The notes under the pieces: model-generated
Told to the model about the DNA's origin: nothing
The model's input: only the letters and a program-made list of their open reading frames with translations
Database searches by the model: none
Assembly: GCA_030583905.1 (NCBI GenBank)
Contig: CP129481.1
Location: 1,674,001-1,738,000, forward strand
DNA length: 64,000 nucleotides
From: Anaerolineales bacterium
Lineage (GTDB): Bacteria; Chloroflexota; Anaerolineae; Anaerolineales; Villigracilaceae
Direction: 5' to 3'
Made by a program: the position numbers and the translations under genes
In this document: positions 63,811 to 64,000 of the stretch, in pieces
Position numbering within the stretch: the first letter of the stretch is position 1
How the letters are laid out: each line of letters starts with the position of its first letter

Positions 63811-64000
63811 ATGGCAGAAAAACAATTTGATAAACAGGAATTCGAAGCGCAGGACGCCTTTGAAGAGCGTGTGATTGAAATTGCCCGTGTGGCGAAAGTC
63901 GTCAAGGGTGGTCGCCGCTTTCAATTCCGCGTGACGGTTGTCGTCGGCGACAAGAAAGGCACTGTTGGCATGGGTGTTGGGAAGGCAAATGCAGTCCCGG
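63811..64000 (+). CDS. rpsE: 30S ribosomal protein S5, 5' part (truncated by window end)
   Basis: The first 63 codons are present from ATG 63811, with GGAGAAAGAT just upstream. [21 protein letters not shown] and [21 protein letters not shown] are the S5 N-terminal double-stranded RNA-binding fold. The gene continues beyond the window. Confidence 0.95.
   Translation, partial: MAEKQFDKQEFEAQDAFEERVIEIARVAKVVKGGRRFQFRVTVVVGDKKGTVGMGVGKANAVP

Overview
The window looks like a chromosomal stretch of a member of the Chloroflexota, most likely class Anaerolineae. This is inferred from gene families and style, not from a database match: cohesin/dockerin proteins, very large GAF-rich HD-GYP sensors, SlyD-type FKBP, a zinc-type S14, a moderately high-GC coding style and leaderless promoters. 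I see no insertion sequence, prophage, integrase or CRISPR array.

Layout. 1-5.5 kb: the end of a DUF1385-like gene, a secreted phosphodiester glycosidase, then three exported proteins built from cohesin, dockerin, PPC and M23 peptidase domains. 5.5-9.3 kb: a Cas4/RecB-like 4Fe-4S nuclease, a NYN-domain RNase and an ABC-F ATPase with a leader ORF and terminator. 9.4-10.2 kb: an attenuator-like leader and two small AT-rich zinc-ribbon genes. 10.2-14.7 kb (minus strand): an ATP-grasp-like protein, an ABC ATPase and two ABC-2 permeases. 14.8-22.4 kb: FKBP, DedA, obg, DUF1761, then GNAT-alr-lspA-rluD-ltaE. 22.4-29.8 kb: a membrane GAF/HD-GYP sensor, purine nucleoside phosphorylase and a 7TM-GAF-HTH protein. 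29.8-39.9 kb: S1-domain protein, ftsK, a CDP-alcohol phosphatidyltransferase, lgt, an ABC pair whose permease is fused to a SpoIIM-like domain, an MBL hydrolase, HNH, a TIGR01777 epimerase and a lipoprotein. 39.9-41.3 kb: tyrS with a leader peptide carrying three consecutive Tyr codons. 41.3-46.5 kb: a 1.7-kaa sensor. 46.6-47.1 kb: tRNA-Phe, tRNA-Gly, tRNA-Cys and a decayed tRNA-Cys-like copy. 47.3-64 kb: rpoB (without rpoC), then the str-S10-spc ribosomal protein superoperon from rpsL to a truncated rpsE.

The most interesting layer is regulatory. Several genes carry leader ORF plus terminator arrangements. For tyrS all elements of ribosome-mediated transcription attenuation can be read directly: promoter, leaderless Tyr-Tyr-Tyr leader peptide, a pause stem, an antiterminator and a terminator. 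rpsL has a Shine-Dalgarno-led 23-residue leader ORF whose stop codon lies inside a terminator. A third leader (9.43-9.55 kb) has mutually exclusive stems, and a fourth precedes the ABC-F gene. A complex folded spacer lies between rpsJ and rplC. Several promoters place TATAAT 7-8 nt before the start codon with no Shine-Dalgarno, which indicates leaderless mRNAs.
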